Of a stretch of 64,000 nt of DNA, positions 27,371-35,419 are shown in pieces. The notes under the pieces were generated by a model. That model was not told the origin of the DNA, ran no database searches, and saw nothing but the letters and a program-made list of their open reading frames with translations. The stretch lies in the NCBI GenBank assembly GCA_903826575.1, contig CAIKEU010000064.1, positions 29,073 through 93,072 of the forward strand. The letters are read 5' to 3'. Source of the stretch: an uncultured bacterium (GTDB taxonomy: Bacteria; Actinomycetota; Actinomycetes; S36-B12; CAIYMF01). Within the stretch, counting starts at the first letter, position 1, and each line of letters opens with the position of its first letter. Both the position numbers and the translations under genes were made by a program.

Positions 27371-28186
27371 ATGCTAGTGGCCTCGACAAACAACAGTGTC
27401 GACCGAGCCTGCGATCTCTTGAGGATCGTGGCCCGGTCCCGAGGTCCTGTGCGGTTTACCGAACTGGTAAGGATCACTGGAATCCCGAAAGGCACACTGC
27501 ATTCGCTGCTTGCTAGCCTAGAAGCGGCCCAGTTCCTTGAGCGTTCCGGTGACGGCTATCGCGTGGGCATTGGAGCCTTCGAAGTCGGTACGTCGATGCA
27601 CCTACCCGCGTCCCTGCGCGAAGCAGTTGCCCCAGCCCTCGATCAACTGGCGGACAAGACTCATGAGGCATGCCATTTAGGAATGTTGGCGGGAAGCGAC
27701 GTTGTCTATCTTGACCGTCGAGATACCGGTGAGGGCCTGAGATTTGCGTCCCGGATCGGGCAGCGGCTGCCAGCTCACGCAACTGGACTTGGCAAGGCCA
27801 TGCTTGCCCTTCTAGACGACGACGAGATCGCTAGCAGATGCCCGGAGGATTTACCTAAGGTGACCCCTCGCACGGTGGGCACGCGGTCGGACTTGATGCA
27901 CCTGCTGGCCCAGGTTCGGACTCGCGGTTATTCCTTGGAGAGCGAAGAGTCAACGCCTGGGGTGTGCTGTATCGGCGCGGCAGTAATGGGGCCCGATGGT
28001 CCACTTGGACTGAGCATCACTGTTCCCGTTCAGCGCGCGCAGGCCAGTGAACTTTCGCGCTATCTACCTGATCTCCACAATGCGCTAGAGCGCATTCATG
28101 ACGTAGCTACTGCCCGGCAATGGTTCGGGTCCGCGACCGGAACTCTTCGTTCCGATGCTCAAACAAATGGAGCGGTAAACCTATGA
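27371..28186 (+). CDS. IclR-family transcriptional regulator
   Basis: ATG 27371 is chosen; the track start at 27302 lies inside the promoter. The N-terminal winged helix (SVDRACDLLRIVARSRGPVRFTELV, GIPKGTLHSLLASLE) is followed by the IclR effector domain (HLGMLAGSDVVYLDRRD, GQRLPAHATGLGKAMLALL, RTRGYSLESEESTPGVCCIGAAV). The stop overlaps the dehydrogenase gene by 4 bp, so the regulator heads the catabolic operon, and twin palindromes sit directly before it. The inducer is probably the sugar or an intermediate of the downstream pathway. Confidence 0.9.
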   Translation: MLVASTNNSVDRACDLLRIVARSRGPVRFTELVRITGIPKGTLHSLLASLEAAQFLERSGDGYRVGIGAFEVGTSMHLPASLREAVAPALDQLADKTHEACHLGMLAGSDVVYLDRRDTGEGLRFASRIGQRLPAHATGLGKAMLALLDDDEIASRCPEDLPKVTPRTVGTRSDLMHLLAQVRTRGYSLESEESTPGVCCIGAAVMGPDGPLGLSITVPVQRAQASELSRYLPDLHNALERIHDVATARQWFGSATGTLRSDAQTNGAVNL

Positions 28187-29262
28187 CAATAACCGAACAG
28201 CCCGGGTCGACCGAGTCCTCGCTCGCGAACATGGATGCGCTCGTATACGACGCCCCGAGAGTTATGACGATGCATCGCATCCCGGTACCCGTGTGCGGTC
28301 CGCGCGATGTGCTCGTCAGAGTTGCGTACTCGGGGATTTGCGGATCGGAGCTCAGCGGGTATCTCGGCCAGAGCAGTATTCGCCGTCCACCGCTGGTGTT
28401 TGGGCACGAGGTCTCGGGTTACATCGAGGCCGTCGGGTCTGACGTGGATCCTGTTGGAGCCTGCGCGATCGGAACAGCCGTGACCGTTAATCCACTGGTT
28501 TCATGTGGGGACTGTGCGTATTGCGTCACTGGCCGTCAACAGCTGTGCGCAAAGCGACTCTTACTTGGTGCCTCGCTACCAGGTTGCAATGCTGAGTTCG
28601 TCCGTGTTCCTGCCAGTGCCGTTCTCGCCGTTCCTGTCGGCTTGGACATTGCCGACGCTTCGATGGTTGAACCAGCTGCGTTTGCCATGCGCGCAGTTGA
28701 GCTCAGCGGGGTTAAGCCGACGTCATCTGCATTAGTAATTGGCGCTGGCGCGATTGGTCTTTTTCTTTTGCAGGTTCTCGGCGAGTGGGGTGTAAAGACT
28801 CGTTACGTAGCGGAGAAGAATCCTGCGCGATTGAAGATGGCGACTGATTTGGGATGCATACCTGTCGATCCAGCGGACTCAAGCGTGAGTGCGGTTTTGC
28901 GTGGTGACACTGGTGGTGAGGGCGTCGATGTTGCGTTTGACGCAGTTGGTAGTGGCTCCACCCGACGCGAATGCCTCATGAGCTTGACGGTTGGTGGCAC
29001 TCTCGTTTTGGTCGGATTGCATTCGGACGAGACAGAGTTGCCGCTGAACACCGTGGTCCGATCTGAAATCAAGATCACTGGCGCCTTCGCGTACTCGGTC
29101 GCCAACTTCCGAAACGGACTGGACTGGCTCGCGTCTGGACGTCTTGGACTCAGATCGGGTGTTGTCGTTGCGCCGTTGTCGTCCGGCGCCGATTGGTATC
29201 AGCGTTTGGTCGACGGTGATCCTGCGGCCAAGGTCCTGCTTCGTCCGGGCGGTGTCTCATGA
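28183..29262 (+). CDS. Zinc-dependent MDR dehydrogenase
   Basis: ATG 28183 overlaps the IclR stop. The medium-chain dehydrogenase fold shows SGICGSELSGY with the catalytic zinc cysteine, FGHEVSGYIE, the structural zinc loop CGDCAYCVTGRQQLC, and a Rossmann VIGAGAIGLFLLQVL. The sorbitol/galactitol/threonine-dehydrogenase-like layout suggests oxidation of a polyol or sugar. Length is 359 aa. The stop overlaps the enolase-family gene by 4 bp. It is probably the first oxidation of the pathway, which is inference from context. Confidence 0.87.
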   Translation: MTITEQPGSTESSLANMDALVYDAPRVMTMHRIPVPVCGPRDVLVRVAYSGICGSELSGYLGQSSIRRPPLVFGHEVSGYIEAVGSDVDPVGACAIGTAVTVNPLVSCGDCAYCVTGRQQLCAKRLLLGASLPGCNAEFVRVPASAVLAVPVGLDIADASMVEPAAFAMRAVELSGVKPTSSALVIGAGAIGLFLLQVLGEWGVKTRYVAEKNPARLKMATDLGCIPVDPADSSVSAVLRGDTGGEGVDVAFDAVGSGSTRRECLMSLTVGGTLVLVGLHSDETELPLNTVVRSEIKITGAFAYSVANFRNGLDWLASGRLGLRSGVVVAPLSSGADWYQRLVDGDPAAKVLLRPGGVS

Positions 29263-30449
29263 AGATAGACAGCGTCGACATGTACTACCTGGCTATGCCA
29301 GAGGTGCTTGATATCGGGGATGGCAGCCAAGACATGGTCCTCGTGCGGGTTCGCGCGGGGGATTGGACGGGCTGGGGTGAATGTGAAGCCTCTCCGTTGC
29401 CCACTATTGCAAGCCTGGTCGGGCCGATGTCCCACAGCGCCTGTCACCCGGTGATCGATTCGGTATTGGGCCAGAAGTTGGAGTCGATTCAGGATATTGG
29501 TCGTATTTCCGACGAGGTTCGTGCGCGCAGCCTGGATGTCTTGCAAACTGACCATGCGTTGTCCGGTATCGAGATCGCACTTTGGGACTTGTTTGGAAAA
29601 TCGGTAGAGCAACCGGTGTACGAGTTGCTGGGTATGTGGGGAACGGGTGCGCCAGTAGGTAAGACGCCATACGCCTCAGCGCTTTTTGGAGATACGGCTC
29701 ACGAAACGTTTGAGAAGGCTCGCTCGGCAATGAGCCAGGGATTTCGTGCCGTGAAGTTCGGATGGGGGCCGTACGGTCGTACCACTGTCGATGCAGATGC
29801 CGATCAAGTTCATGCCGCGCGTGAAGGCCTCGGGCCAGACGGGATATTGCTCGTCGATGCAGGGACGGTTTGGGGTGACGATGTTGCAGTGGCCGAATCA
29901 CGCTTGCCAGCTTTGATGGAAGCCGATGCCGTTTGGCTCGAAGAACCCTTTGTATCTGGTGCATTGCAGTCGTATGCCAATTTGGCAACTAAGTCAGGGA
30001 ACGTGAAGTTGGCAGGGGGCGAAGGCGCCCACACTCGCTTCACGGCCGAGCACATGATTGACCACGGCGGTGTTGGCTTTATCCAGATTGATACAGGTCG
30101 AATCGGTGGTATCGGTCCGGCACATGAGGTGTGGAAGTACGCACATGCTCGCGGTGTGCAATTTGTCAATCACACCTTCACGTCCCACTTGGCATTAAGC
30201 GCCTCGTTGCAGCCGTACGCAGGTTCATCGAGCGATTGGCTGTGTGAGTATCCGGTGGAATTGAAACCGTTAGCGCGCAACCTCACCTCCAATCACATCG
30301 AACTGGATTCGGATGGAACGATTCGACCGCCGCAAGCCCCCGGACTGGGTATGGATCTCGATCTCGACGCCGTTCGTGAGTACCTCGTTGATGTTGAGAT
30401 CACCGTTGCCGGGAAGACGCTGTACCGCACGCCTGAACTGACTCAGTAG
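29259..30449 (+). CDS. Enolase-superfamily sugar-acid dehydratase-like protein
   Basis: Mandelate racemase/muconate lactonizing enzyme fold: N-terminal capping domain, then a barrel with a lysine in AVKFGWGPYG, metal ligands in LLVDAGTVWG, EEPF and GGEGAHTR, a QIDTGRIGG strand, and the general-base histidine in FVNHTFTSHL. The full KxK pair of mandelate racemase is not seen. Most such operon members dehydrate aldonic acids to 2-keto-3-deoxy acids. Coupled by 4 bp to the dehydrogenase. The stop codon lies inside a 24-bp tandem duplication. Confidence 0.83.
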   Translation: MKIDSVDMYYLAMPEVLDIGDGSQDMVLVRVRAGDWTGWGECEASPLPTIASLVGPMSHSACHPVIDSVLGQKLESIQDIGRISDEVRARSLDVLQTDHALSGIEIALWDLFGKSVEQPVYELLGMWGTGAPVGKTPYASALFGDTAHETFEKARSAMSQGFRAVKFGWGPYGRTTVDADADQVHAAREGLGPDGILLVDAGTVWGDDVAVAESRLPALMEADAVWLEEPFVSGALQSYANLATKSGNVKLAGGEGAHTRFTAEHMIDHGGVGFIQIDTGRIGGIGPAHEVWKYAHARGVQFVNHTFTSHLALSASLQPYAGSSSDWLCEYPVELKPLARNLTSNHIELDSDGTIRPPQAPGLGMDLDLDAVREYLVDVEITVAGKTLYRTPELTQ

Positions 30450-30489
30450 CTACACCAAGCACCACCTCAGTAGCTACACCAAGCACCAC
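30442..30489 (+). repeat. Perfect 24-bp tandem duplication over a stop codon
   Basis: The 24-bp unit beginning CTCAGTAGCTACACC occurs twice head to tail (30442-30465, 30466-30489). The TAG of the enolase-family gene is in the first copy and repeated in the second. The exact identity suggests a recent slippage event. No coding effect is expected because the first stop is used. Confidence 0.95.
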
Positions 30490-30558
30490 GTTTTGAATGA
30501 ACGCACAGTAAGACCGCAATCGAGGCCGGAAGTTCGTCCACTAAACAAGGAGTTACGC

Positions 30559-31929
30559 ATGCGAAAGACAATTAAGGCAGCTGCTCTGCTCGGCGTTGCC
30601 GCGCTCACGCTCGCCGCATGTTCGTCTGGAAGTGGTGGCAGCACCTCGTCACCAAGTGCTGGCGGCGGCTCGACTGCCCCGTCGCCCACGGAAACGGGTC
30701 CGGTTACTCTCACCATGCATTGGTGGGGCGACCAGGAAGCTCCCGGTGCGAAGAAATGGCTCGACGCGGCGATCACGGCCTACCAGACTGCGCACCCCAA
30801 CATCACGATCAAGGAAACCCTTGAGACCACTGATGGTTTGATCCCCAACTTCGAGGCTGCCGCGGCGGCTAAGACACCATTGGATATTCAGTATTTCTGG
30901 GGTGGCATTTACGCGCAACAGCCTTACTGGAAGGGCAACACGGCCGCGATTTCCGATCTGCTTCCGGCAGATGAACTTGCGCACTACACCAACGCCAAGA
31001 TGGAAGATTCCTACCAGGGCAAAATTGTTTCGGCCCCCTGGTACGTCAACCCGTCTTTCCCAGTTCTGGTGAACAAGGATCTGTTGTCGAAGAATGGTCT
31101 GACGGTTCCCATGACGTGGGCAGACTTCCTTAAGACCTGTGACACGCTCTCGGCCAAGGGAATCCCGACGATCGCGGGTGGTGTGAAAGACGGTTGGTTC
31201 GGTGGCTGGCTGTACTCAATTCTCGGTGCTCAGTCGGTAACGAGTCAGAAGCAGGTGCTCGACGCTGTTGTGGGCAACGCTAAGTTCACTGACCCCGCAC
31301 TCGGTGATTGGTGGATGCGCTTGGAAGAGTCGCAGAAGCACAAGTGCTGGAATGCCGACATTAACTCTCAAGAGCTCTACCAGGCTCAGCAGATGTTCGT
31401 AGATCAGAAGGCGGCCATGACGGTTACGGCTGGACCTGACGCGCCGAACTTCGCCAAGAAGGCAGGTGGCCCTGACAAGATTGAGGTCATGGCAATGCCA
31501 GCTTGGTCGAATGGTCCGCTGGCAGGAAAAATTGCCAGTTCGTCCCAGACCCTGGGAATTCCTTCGTGGAGCGAGCACAAGGCTGAAGCAGCCGACTTCA
31601 TTAAGTTCTTGCACACGCCAGAGCAGTTGCAGGCGTGGTACGACATGACCGGGTCACTTCCGGCTGATGATCGCTTCAACCTCTCGCAGGTAACCGATCC
31701 GATCAAGAAGTCACTCTTCGCGGGCGGAACGGACAATGTTCCTTACATGGAGAACTTCATCCCCGCACAGCTTGATTCCGATGCTGTCTTCAAGAACGTT
31801 CAGTTGGTCTTGAAGGGTACGGAGACTGGGGCCGCTGCGGCAGCTGACATGCAGGCGCAGATGGAGCGACTACGCACGACCGACCGTGAACTGGTGACCA
31901 ACTTTACGAATTGGGCCAGCGGTCAGTGA
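30559..31929 (+). CDS. Sugar ABC transporter substrate-binding lipoprotein
   Basis: ATG 30559 has an AAGGAG 6 nt upstream; the track start is too early. The signal peptide ends in TLAACSSGSGG (lipobox), followed by a Ser/Gly/Pro linker and a family 1 solute-binding domain (TMHWWGDQEAPGAKKWLDAAI, YFWGGIYAQQPYW, APWYVNPSFPVLVNKDLL, WADFLKTCDTLSAKGIPTIAGG). It is the binding component of the importer in the IclR operon. The ligand is presumably the sugar or uronate-type compound handled by the flanking enzymes. Confidence 0.9.
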   Translation: MRKTIKAAALLGVAALTLAACSSGSGGSTSSPSAGGGSTAPSPTETGPVTLTMHWWGDQEAPGAKKWLDAAITAYQTAHPNITIKETLETTDGLIPNFEAAAAAKTPLDIQYFWGGIYAQQPYWKGNTAAISDLLPADELAHYTNAKMEDSYQGKIVSAPWYVNPSFPVLVNKDLLSKNGLTVPMTWADFLKTCDTLSAKGIPTIAGGVKDGWFGGWLYSILGAQSVTSQKQVLDAVVGNAKFTDPALGDWWMRLEESQKHKCWNADINSQELYQAQQMFVDQKAAMTVTAGPDAPNFAKKAGGPDKIEVMAMPAWSNGPLAGKIASSSQTLGIPSWSEHKAEAADFIKFLHTPEQLQAWYDMTGSLPADDRFNLSQVTDPIKKSLFAGGTDNVPYMENFIPAQLDSDAVFKNVQLVLKGTETGAAAAADMQAQMERLRTTDRELVTNFTNWASGQ

Positions 31930-32858
31930 CCGACGCAAGTGTGACGACTGCCCGGGGGCCTGTGCCCTCGGGCAGTCGTCACACGTCGCGTAGACCAGGA
32001 CCATGGCATGCGGCGGTATGGATTGCCCCGGCCGCTTTTGTCATCGTCTTTGTTTTTGCATACGCGATCTACCAGTTGGTCGTCCAATCCTTTAAATATC
32101 AGGGGAAATGGACTGGCTGGGACAACTTTCGAATTGTTCTGACGGATCCGCTGTTTTTGACGGCACTCAAGCACAACATGGAGCTGCTGCTCTGTGTGCC
32201 AGTGCTGATTGCGATTGCGCTTCTCCTGGCAATTGTCCTGTCCGAAACGGTTCGTGGGCACTCATTCTTCCGCGGCGTCCTATTCTTCCCGTACATCTTG
32301 CCGGTCACTGTTGTCGGCGTTGTCCTCGGTCAATTGCTCACCCTTAATGGACCGGTGAACACGGCGCTGAATGGTTTGGGTCTGGGAAAACTTGCCGCCG
32401 ACTGGCTTGGCGATCCCAACATTGCGTTGTGGACGATGGGCGCCGTGATCGTATGGAAAGAGGTTGGCTTCGGCATTGTCCTATTCCTCGCGCGCATTCT
32501 GAGTCTTCCAACTGAGACGTACGAGGCGGCGGCCCTAGATGGTGCCGGCTTTTGGCGTAAGCATTGGTCGATTACGCTCCCGCAAATGACAGGTGTCATC
32601 GCGTTCTACGCAGTGACCGAAGCGATCGTGATGGTGTCGTGGGTTTTTAACTACGTCTACATCATGACCAATGGCCAGGGCGGTCCGGGTGACTCGACGG
32701 TTGTCACCGAGCTTTACATCTACCGCTCGGCTTTTCAGGATCAGCAGATTGAGCTCGCTGCTGCTGCAGCAGTGATCCTGTTTCTCATCACACTGTTCCT
32801 CGTCATCATTTTCTTCAGGCTTCAACGCAAGTCACTACTTGCCGTGGTTGGTGAATGA
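31926..32858 (+). CDS. Sugar ABC permease, first subunit
   Basis: GTG 31926 overlaps the binding-protein stop (GTGA). A CUT1 permease with six membrane helices and the EAA loop TYEAAALDGAGFWRKHWSITLPQM. The N-terminus is extended and basic. The stop overlaps the next permease in ATGATG, where either ATG could start translation. Confidence 0.9.
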   Translation: MTDASVTTARGPVPSGSRHTSRRPGPWHAAVWIAPAAFVIVFVFAYAIYQLVVQSFKYQGKWTGWDNFRIVLTDPLFLTALKHNMELLLCVPVLIAIALLLAIVLSETVRGHSFFRGVLFFPYILPVTVVGVVLGQLLTLNGPVNTALNGLGLGKLAADWLGDPNIALWTMGAVIVWKEVGFGIVLFLARILSLPTETYEAAALDGAGFWRKHWSITLPQMTGVIAFYAVTEAIVMVSWVFNYVYIMTNGQGGPGDSTVVTELYIYRSAFQDQQIELAAAAAVILFLITLFLVIIFFRLQRKSLLAVVGE

Positions 32859-33700
32859 TGGCAAAGATTTCAAGCCCAATCGCCCGCGTTGGCAGTGTTG
32901 GTCGTTACGTGCTCTTGGCAGCGTGCACTCTCAGTGCGCTGCTGCCCGGGTACATCATGGTTACGGGCGCGCTCAAAACGCAGGAAGAGTTCCTTGGTTC
33001 ACCCTGGGCTCTTCCAGCGCACCCGAGTTTGGCCGCTTTTGCTACGTCGTGGTCGGCGGGACTTCCGTCCTGGTTCGTCAACACGATCATCGTTACGACC
33101 GGTGCCGTGATTGGTGTGATGGTTCTGTCCGCTCTGGCGGCCTGGGGATTTGCCTACTGGCAGTTCAAGGGCCGCGAGACGCTGCTGGGCGTGATCGTCA
33201 GCCTCATGGTCGTTCCACCCGTGGTGTTGTTGATTCCGCTGTTCCAATTCGGCGCCCAGTTGGGTTGGATCTCGACCTTTCGAATCCTGATCCTGATCTA
33301 TATCGGTCTCATGCTGCCGTTTTCGATCTACCTTTTGGCTAACTTTTTCTCGGCAATTCCGCACTCACTTCTCGAGGCAGCGCAGATCGATGGAGCTTCC
33401 ACGGGGGCGATCTTCCGTCGCATTGTGCTGCCTCTTTCCGGGCCACCTATCGCCACGTTGGCAGTGGTGAACATCCTGTGGGCTTGGAATGAGCTGCTTC
33501 TCGCTTTGGTGTTTCTGCAGGATCCTGAAAAACACACCTTGATGGTCGGAATCGCGGGCTTTCGAGGGCGGTACAGTCTCGACATCCCAACAGTCATGGC
33601 TGGCCTCACGCTTGTGACGCTGCCACTTGTGGTTGCGTATCTGGTGGGTCAACGGTTCTTTATTCAGGGACTTACTGCAGGAGGAATCAAAGGTGAGTGA
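32855..33700 (+). CDS. Sugar ABC permease, second subunit
   Basis: CUT1 MalG-type permease with six helices and the EAA loop SLLEAAQIDGASTGAIFRRIVLPL. It begins at ATG 32855 or 32858 and overlaps the SDR gene by 8 bp at its end, so transporter and enzymes share one transcript. No ATPase gene accompanies it. Confidence 0.9.
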   Translation: MMAKISSPIARVGSVGRYVLLAACTLSALLPGYIMVTGALKTQEEFLGSPWALPAHPSLAAFATSWSAGLPSWFVNTIIVTTGAVIGVMVLSALAAWGFAYWQFKGRETLLGVIVSLMVVPPVVLLIPLFQFGAQLGWISTFRILILIYIGLMLPFSIYLLANFFSAIPHSLLEAAQIDGASTGAIFRRIVLPLSGPPIATLAVVNILWAWNELLLALVFLQDPEKHTLMVGIAGFRGRYSLDIPTVMAGLTLVTLPLVVAYLVGQRFFIQGLTAGGIKGE

Positions 33701-34457
33701 CGTGCGCGGATCAGTCGTCCCCGGAACGTTCGACGGTCGCCGTGCGATCGTGACGGGTGGTGCTAACGGAATTGGTGCAGCGATCGTTGACCGACTCGTC
33801 GCACTAGGTGCCCGGGTGTGTGTACTCGATATCGAACAAGCGTCATCAGCGCAGTCCACAGTTCAGGTGGACCTCAGTGATTTGTCGAGTGTGTCCATGG
33901 CGGCGAATGAGGCGCTGACCAAACTCGGTGGGGTTGATGTTCTCGTGAACTGCGCTGGGATTTCCGATTCGTTTGATCTTCGCGATCTGGATCTCGCCCG
34001 TTATCAACGGGTATTGAATGTGAATCTGCATTCACCGATCATCTTGATGAGTGAGTGCGGCCGCGCAATGACGCAGCAGGGCTACGGCCGCATCGTCAAC
34101 GTGACGAGCGTTCATGGGCTTGTGAGTGAACCGGGATGTATCGCGTATGACACGTCCAAGGGAGGCTTGAATTCCGCCACTCGCGTTGCATCCATTGACC
34201 TGGCTGATGGCGGAGTTCTTGTTAACGCGGTGGCTCCGGGTTTCGTCGATACACGCATGGCGATCGCGGATGGGGTGAATGAACTTGAATCCACGTGGTT
34301 CAAGAACATCTACGTCGAGAATGCCGAGATTCCGCTGCGTCGTGCCGCGCAAGCACATGAAATTGCCCGGACGGTTGCCTGGCTTGCCAGTGAAGACAAC
34401 ACCTACCTGACCGGCCAAGTGGTTACAGTTGACGGCGGTATGGCCGCCCGAATGTAG
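33693..34457 (+). CDS. SDR family sugar-acid dehydrogenase
   Basis: GTG 33693 has GGAGG about 9 nt upstream and lies within the end of the permease gene. Motifs: AIVTGGANGIGAAIVD, VLVNCAGIS, NVTSVHG, and YDTSKGG with the catalytic Tyr and Lys, then a VTVDGGMA end. 254 aa. In related operons this position is taken by 2-keto-3-deoxy-acid dehydrogenases that produce 2,4-diketo acids for an FAH hydrolase, which is exactly the next gene; the role is inferred from that. Confidence 0.85.
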   Translation: MSDVRGSVVPGTFDGRRAIVTGGANGIGAAIVDRLVALGARVCVLDIEQASSAQSTVQVDLSDLSSVSMAANEALTKLGGVDVLVNCAGISDSFDLRDLDLARYQRVLNVNLHSPIILMSECGRAMTQQGYGRIVNVTSVHGLVSEPGCIAYDTSKGGLNSATRVASIDLADGGVLVNAVAPGFVDTRMAIADGVNELESTWFKNIYVENAEIPLRRAAQAHEIARTVAWLASEDNTYLTGQVVTVDGGMAARM

Positions 34458-34536
34458 CGGCACAGAATGCCCCGAGCGTTGTCTTCGGGTGAAGTTCCCA
34501 TAGCGAAACGAAACGATCTATCGAAAGGTTGCCCCG

Positions 34537-35391
34537 GTGTTTATCGCGCGATTCGGTTCAGTAGGAAGTGAAAAGCCGGCTGTCGGCACCGGTGATGGAC
34601 GGTGGTTTGACCCAAGTGGGATTCCCGGTTTCGATGAGCGTGATCTCGTCGCCAGTGATGGCATCGGTCGAATCGCATCGATACTTGCGTCGGGTGGTCT
34701 TGCAGAACTCAATGTCGACGGACTGCGCGTTGGCGCACCGATTCCAAAGCCGGAAAGCATTATTTGCATTGGCCTAAATTACGCCGACCATGCCGCCGAG
34801 TCCGGTATGCCTATCCCAGCTGAACCCATCGTCTTCATGAAGAAGTCCAACACGCTAATCGGTCCCTATGACATGGTGCACATCCCGCGCATGTCTGTGA
34901 AGACGGATTGGGAAGTCGAGTTGGGAATCGTGATTGGAAAGACGACTCGATACCTGAGCAGTGTGGCAGAGAGCGCCGATTACATTGCTGGCTATGTGAT
35001 TTCCAATGATGTCTCTGAGCGTGAATTCCAGCTTGAGCGCGGCGGTCAATGGGATAAGGGCAAGTCGTGTGAGACCTTCAACCCGTGTGGGCCTTGGCTA
35101 GCCACGGCAGACGAGCTTGGAGACATCCTCGAACTCGAAATGTGGTTGGACGTCAATGGAGTTCGTCGCCAGACCGGTTCGACGTCGACGATGATCTTCG
35201 ACCCGCTCTTCATCGTGCACTACCTCAGTCAGTTCATGGTCCTAGAACCTGGCGACCTCATCAGCACAGGTACGCCGCCGGGTGTTGGCATGGGCATGAA
35301 ACCACCGACGTACTTGGCGCATGGTGACGTTATGGAACTGGGAATCCAAGGTCTTGGTTCCCAGCGCCAAGAAGTAATTGACGCGCCCTAA
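34537..35391 (+). CDS. FAH-family 2,4-diketo acid hydrolase
   Basis: A fumarylacetoacetate hydrolase fold protein of 284 aa. ICIGLNYADHAAESG starts the catalytic domain; metal ligands are in DWEVELGIVIG and SNDVSERE, and RGGQWDKGKS and STGTPPGVG follow as in 2,4-diketo-3-deoxy-fuconate/rhamnonate hydrolases. The family cleaves the diketo acid to pyruvate plus a hydroxy acid. GTG 34537 follows a GAAAGG. It is the last gene of the IclR-led operon and is convergent with the decarboxylase gene. Confidence 0.87.
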   Translation: MFIARFGSVGSEKPAVGTGDGRWFDPSGIPGFDERDLVASDGIGRIASILASGGLAELNVDGLRVGAPIPKPESIICIGLNYADHAAESGMPIPAEPIVFMKKSNTLIGPYDMVHIPRMSVKTDWEVELGIVIGKTTRYLSSVAESADYIAGYVISNDVSEREFQLERGGQWDKGKSCETFNPCGPWLATADELGDILELEMWLDVNGVRRQTGSTSTMIFDPLFIVHYLSQFMVLEPGDLISTGTPPGVGMGMKPPTYLAHGDVMELGIQGLGSQRQEVIDAP

Positions 35392-35419
35392 CTGCCGGCG
35401 TTTCTGGAAGTTTTCCGCG

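Noticed and set aside
29404-29988. 194-aa minus-strand ORF
   Set aside because: Antisense to the enolase-superfamily gene with intact active-site motifs on the plus strand.
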